Shown here: positions 62,917 to 64,000 of the stretch, one piece after another | Position numbering within the stretch: position 1 is the stretch's first letter | How the letters are laid out: each line of letters begins with the position of its first letter | Source of the DNA: Salinimonas marina | GTDB lineage: Bacteria > Pseudomonadota > Gammaproteobacteria > Enterobacterales > Alteromonadaceae | DNA: 64,000 nt | NCBI RefSeq assembly: GCF_015644725.1 | Contig: NZ_CP064795.1 | Coordinates: 432,501 to 496,500, forward strand | Reading direction: 5' to 3' | Notes under the pieces: model-generated | Told to the model about the DNA's origin: nothing | What the model saw: only the letters and a program-made list of their open reading frames with translations | Database searches by the model: none | Translations under genes and position numbers: made by a program

Positions 62917-64000
62917 ATGATTATCAAGCCTAAAGTCAGAGGATTTATCTGTACCAACGCGCACCCGGTGGGGTGTAAAGCCTCGGTCGCAGAACAAATT
63001 GATTATGTTCGCCAGCAGGGCGACTTAGGCACAGGCCCAAAAAATGTACTGGTCATAGGCAGCTCCACCGGCTATGGCCTGGCGTCACGCATTACCGCGG
63101 CATTTGGCTATGGTGCCAAAACCCTAGGGGTGTGCTTTGAAAAAGCCCCTACCGAACGCAAGACCGGCACCGCGGGTTGGTACAATACTGCGGCTTTCCA
63201 TGATTTTGCCGCCGAGGAAGATCTGTATGCCGAGACCCTTAACGGCGATGCGTTTTCCCATGAGCTGAAAAATCAGACGATTGAAAAAATCAAACAGCAG
63301 ATGGGGCAGGTGGATCTGGTGATCTATAGTCTGGCATCACCACGACGTACTGAGCCGAACAGCGGCGTGACGTATAAGTCTACACTAAAGCCGGTCGGTC
63401 AGGCGTATACCACCAAGACCTATGACACTGATAAAGATAAGGTACATGATGTTACTTTAGAGCCAGCCACCGATGAAGAGATTCGCGACACCATTAAGGT
63501 AATGGGCGGCGAAGACTGGGAAATGTGGCTGGATGCGCTGGCCGAAGCTGGCGTTCTGGCTGAAGGTGCGAAAACGACCGCGTATACCTATATTGGCAAA
63601 GAGCTGACCTGGCCAATCTACGGCCAAGCGACCATTGGTAAAGCCAAAGAAGATCTGGACCGCGCGGCGGCCGCTATTATGGGTAAGCATCCCCAGCTAC
63701 AAATCGATGCCCATGTGTCTTCCCTGAAGGCCTTGGTCACTCAGGCAAGCTCTGCGATTCCGGTGATGCCTTTGTATATTTCATTAATCTATAAAGTAAT
63801 GAAAGAAGAAGGCACCCATGAAGGCTGTATTGAGCAAATAAAAGGCCTGTTTAACCAGTGTTTGTATGGTGACACTCCAACTCTGGACGAAGCCAACCGG
63901 TATCGCATGGATGGCAAAGAAACTAATGATGCCACCCAGGCCAAGATTAAAGCATTGTGGGATCAGGTCACCCAGGAAAACTTTCATGAGCTTAGCGATT
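62917..64000 (+). CDS. fabV: Trans-2-enoyl-[acyl-carrier-protein] reductase FabV (3' end outside window)
   Basis: NADH-dependent enoyl-ACP reductase, the last step of each fatty-acid elongation cycle. FabV is the triclosan-tolerant type that replaces or accompanies FabI. The frame is open from ATG 62917 to the window end (361 codons; the family is about 400 aa). It starts [20 protein letters not shown] and has the nucleotide loop [14 protein letters not shown]. The catalytic Tyr-x8-Lys is in [12 protein letters not shown], and [11 protein letters not shown] is conserved. aaaggataccc provides a ribosome-binding site. Confidence 0.95.
   Translation, partial: MIIKPKVRGFICTNAHPVGCKASVAEQIDYVRQQGDLGTGPKNVLVIGSSTGYGLASRITAAFGYGAKTLGVCFEKAPTERKTGTAGWYNTAAFHDFAAEEDLYAETLNGDAFSHELKNQTIEKIKQQMGQVDLVIYSLASPRRTEPNSGVTYKSTLKPVGQAYTTKTYDTDKDKVHDVTLEPATDEEIRDTIKVMGGEDWEMWLDALAEAGVLAEGAKTTAYTYIGKELTWPIYGQATIGKAKEDLDRAAAAIMGKHPQLQIDAHVSSLKALVTQASSAIPVMPLYISLIYKVMKEEGTHEGCIEQIKGLFNQCLYGDTPTLDEANRYRMDGKETNDATQAKIKALWDQVTQENFHELSD

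Overview
The window comes from a gammaproteobacterium, most likely a marine Alteromonadaceae (Alteromonas/Salinimonas type). This is inferred from the rrn–murB–birA–coaX–tRNA–tuf order, the argR/mdh pair, FabV, a CrbS/CrbR acetate-switch system beside acs, and an Oar-like TonB-dependent receptor.

Layout. 1–4.75 kb: the 3' end of 16S, tRNA-Ala, tRNA-Ile, 23S and 5S rRNA. 4.75–8.1 kb: a rearranged junction with a broken 5S copy, a duplicated hairpin element, an IS3-family element interrupted by an IS110-family element, and a 5'-truncated gene. 8.2–12.6 kb: murB, birA, coaX, four tRNAs and tuf. 12.8–25.1 kb: an accessory island with two paralogous secreted subtilases, a small exported protein with a PEP-CTERM-like tail, and an oppositely oriented signalling operon (unknown secreted protein, FHA-GAF protein, Hanks-type kinase with TPRs, NarX-like kinase, NarL-like regulator). 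Three nearly identical palindromes precede the small exported protein and both proteases. 25.2–36.4 kb: a Tas-like reductase, a DcaP-like porin, acs-crbR, a rimK cassette and crbS. 36.6–37.6 kb: tRNA-Leu(CAG) followed by 159-bp tandem repeats that each carry the tRNA 3' end. 37.8–48.9 kb: metabolic, transport and signalling genes (GGDEF and Hpt proteins, grxB, LysE-type exporter, fasciclin, TPR lipoprotein, oxygenase, udk-nucleoside transporter, PhnD-like protein). 49.4–64 kb: TonB receptor, PfpI-like protein, argR/mdh, alcohol dehydrogenase, bacteriophytochrome kinase, ppc, fklB and the start of fabV.

Many otherwise conserved genes are split by one-base deletions, mostly in G/C runs (acs, crbS, the reductase, the dehydrogenase, the phytochrome, the second protease, the Hanks kinase, the FHA-GAF gene). 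They are annotated here as single genes because uncorrected sequencing error is more likely than pseudogenisation.

The three observations most worth following are the IS110 bridge RNA, whose guide sequences can be read against its actual insertion site; the tRNA-Leu tandem repeats, which resemble the E. coli tyrT/rtT arrangement; and the shared operator that appears to tie the protease island to its own two-component system.
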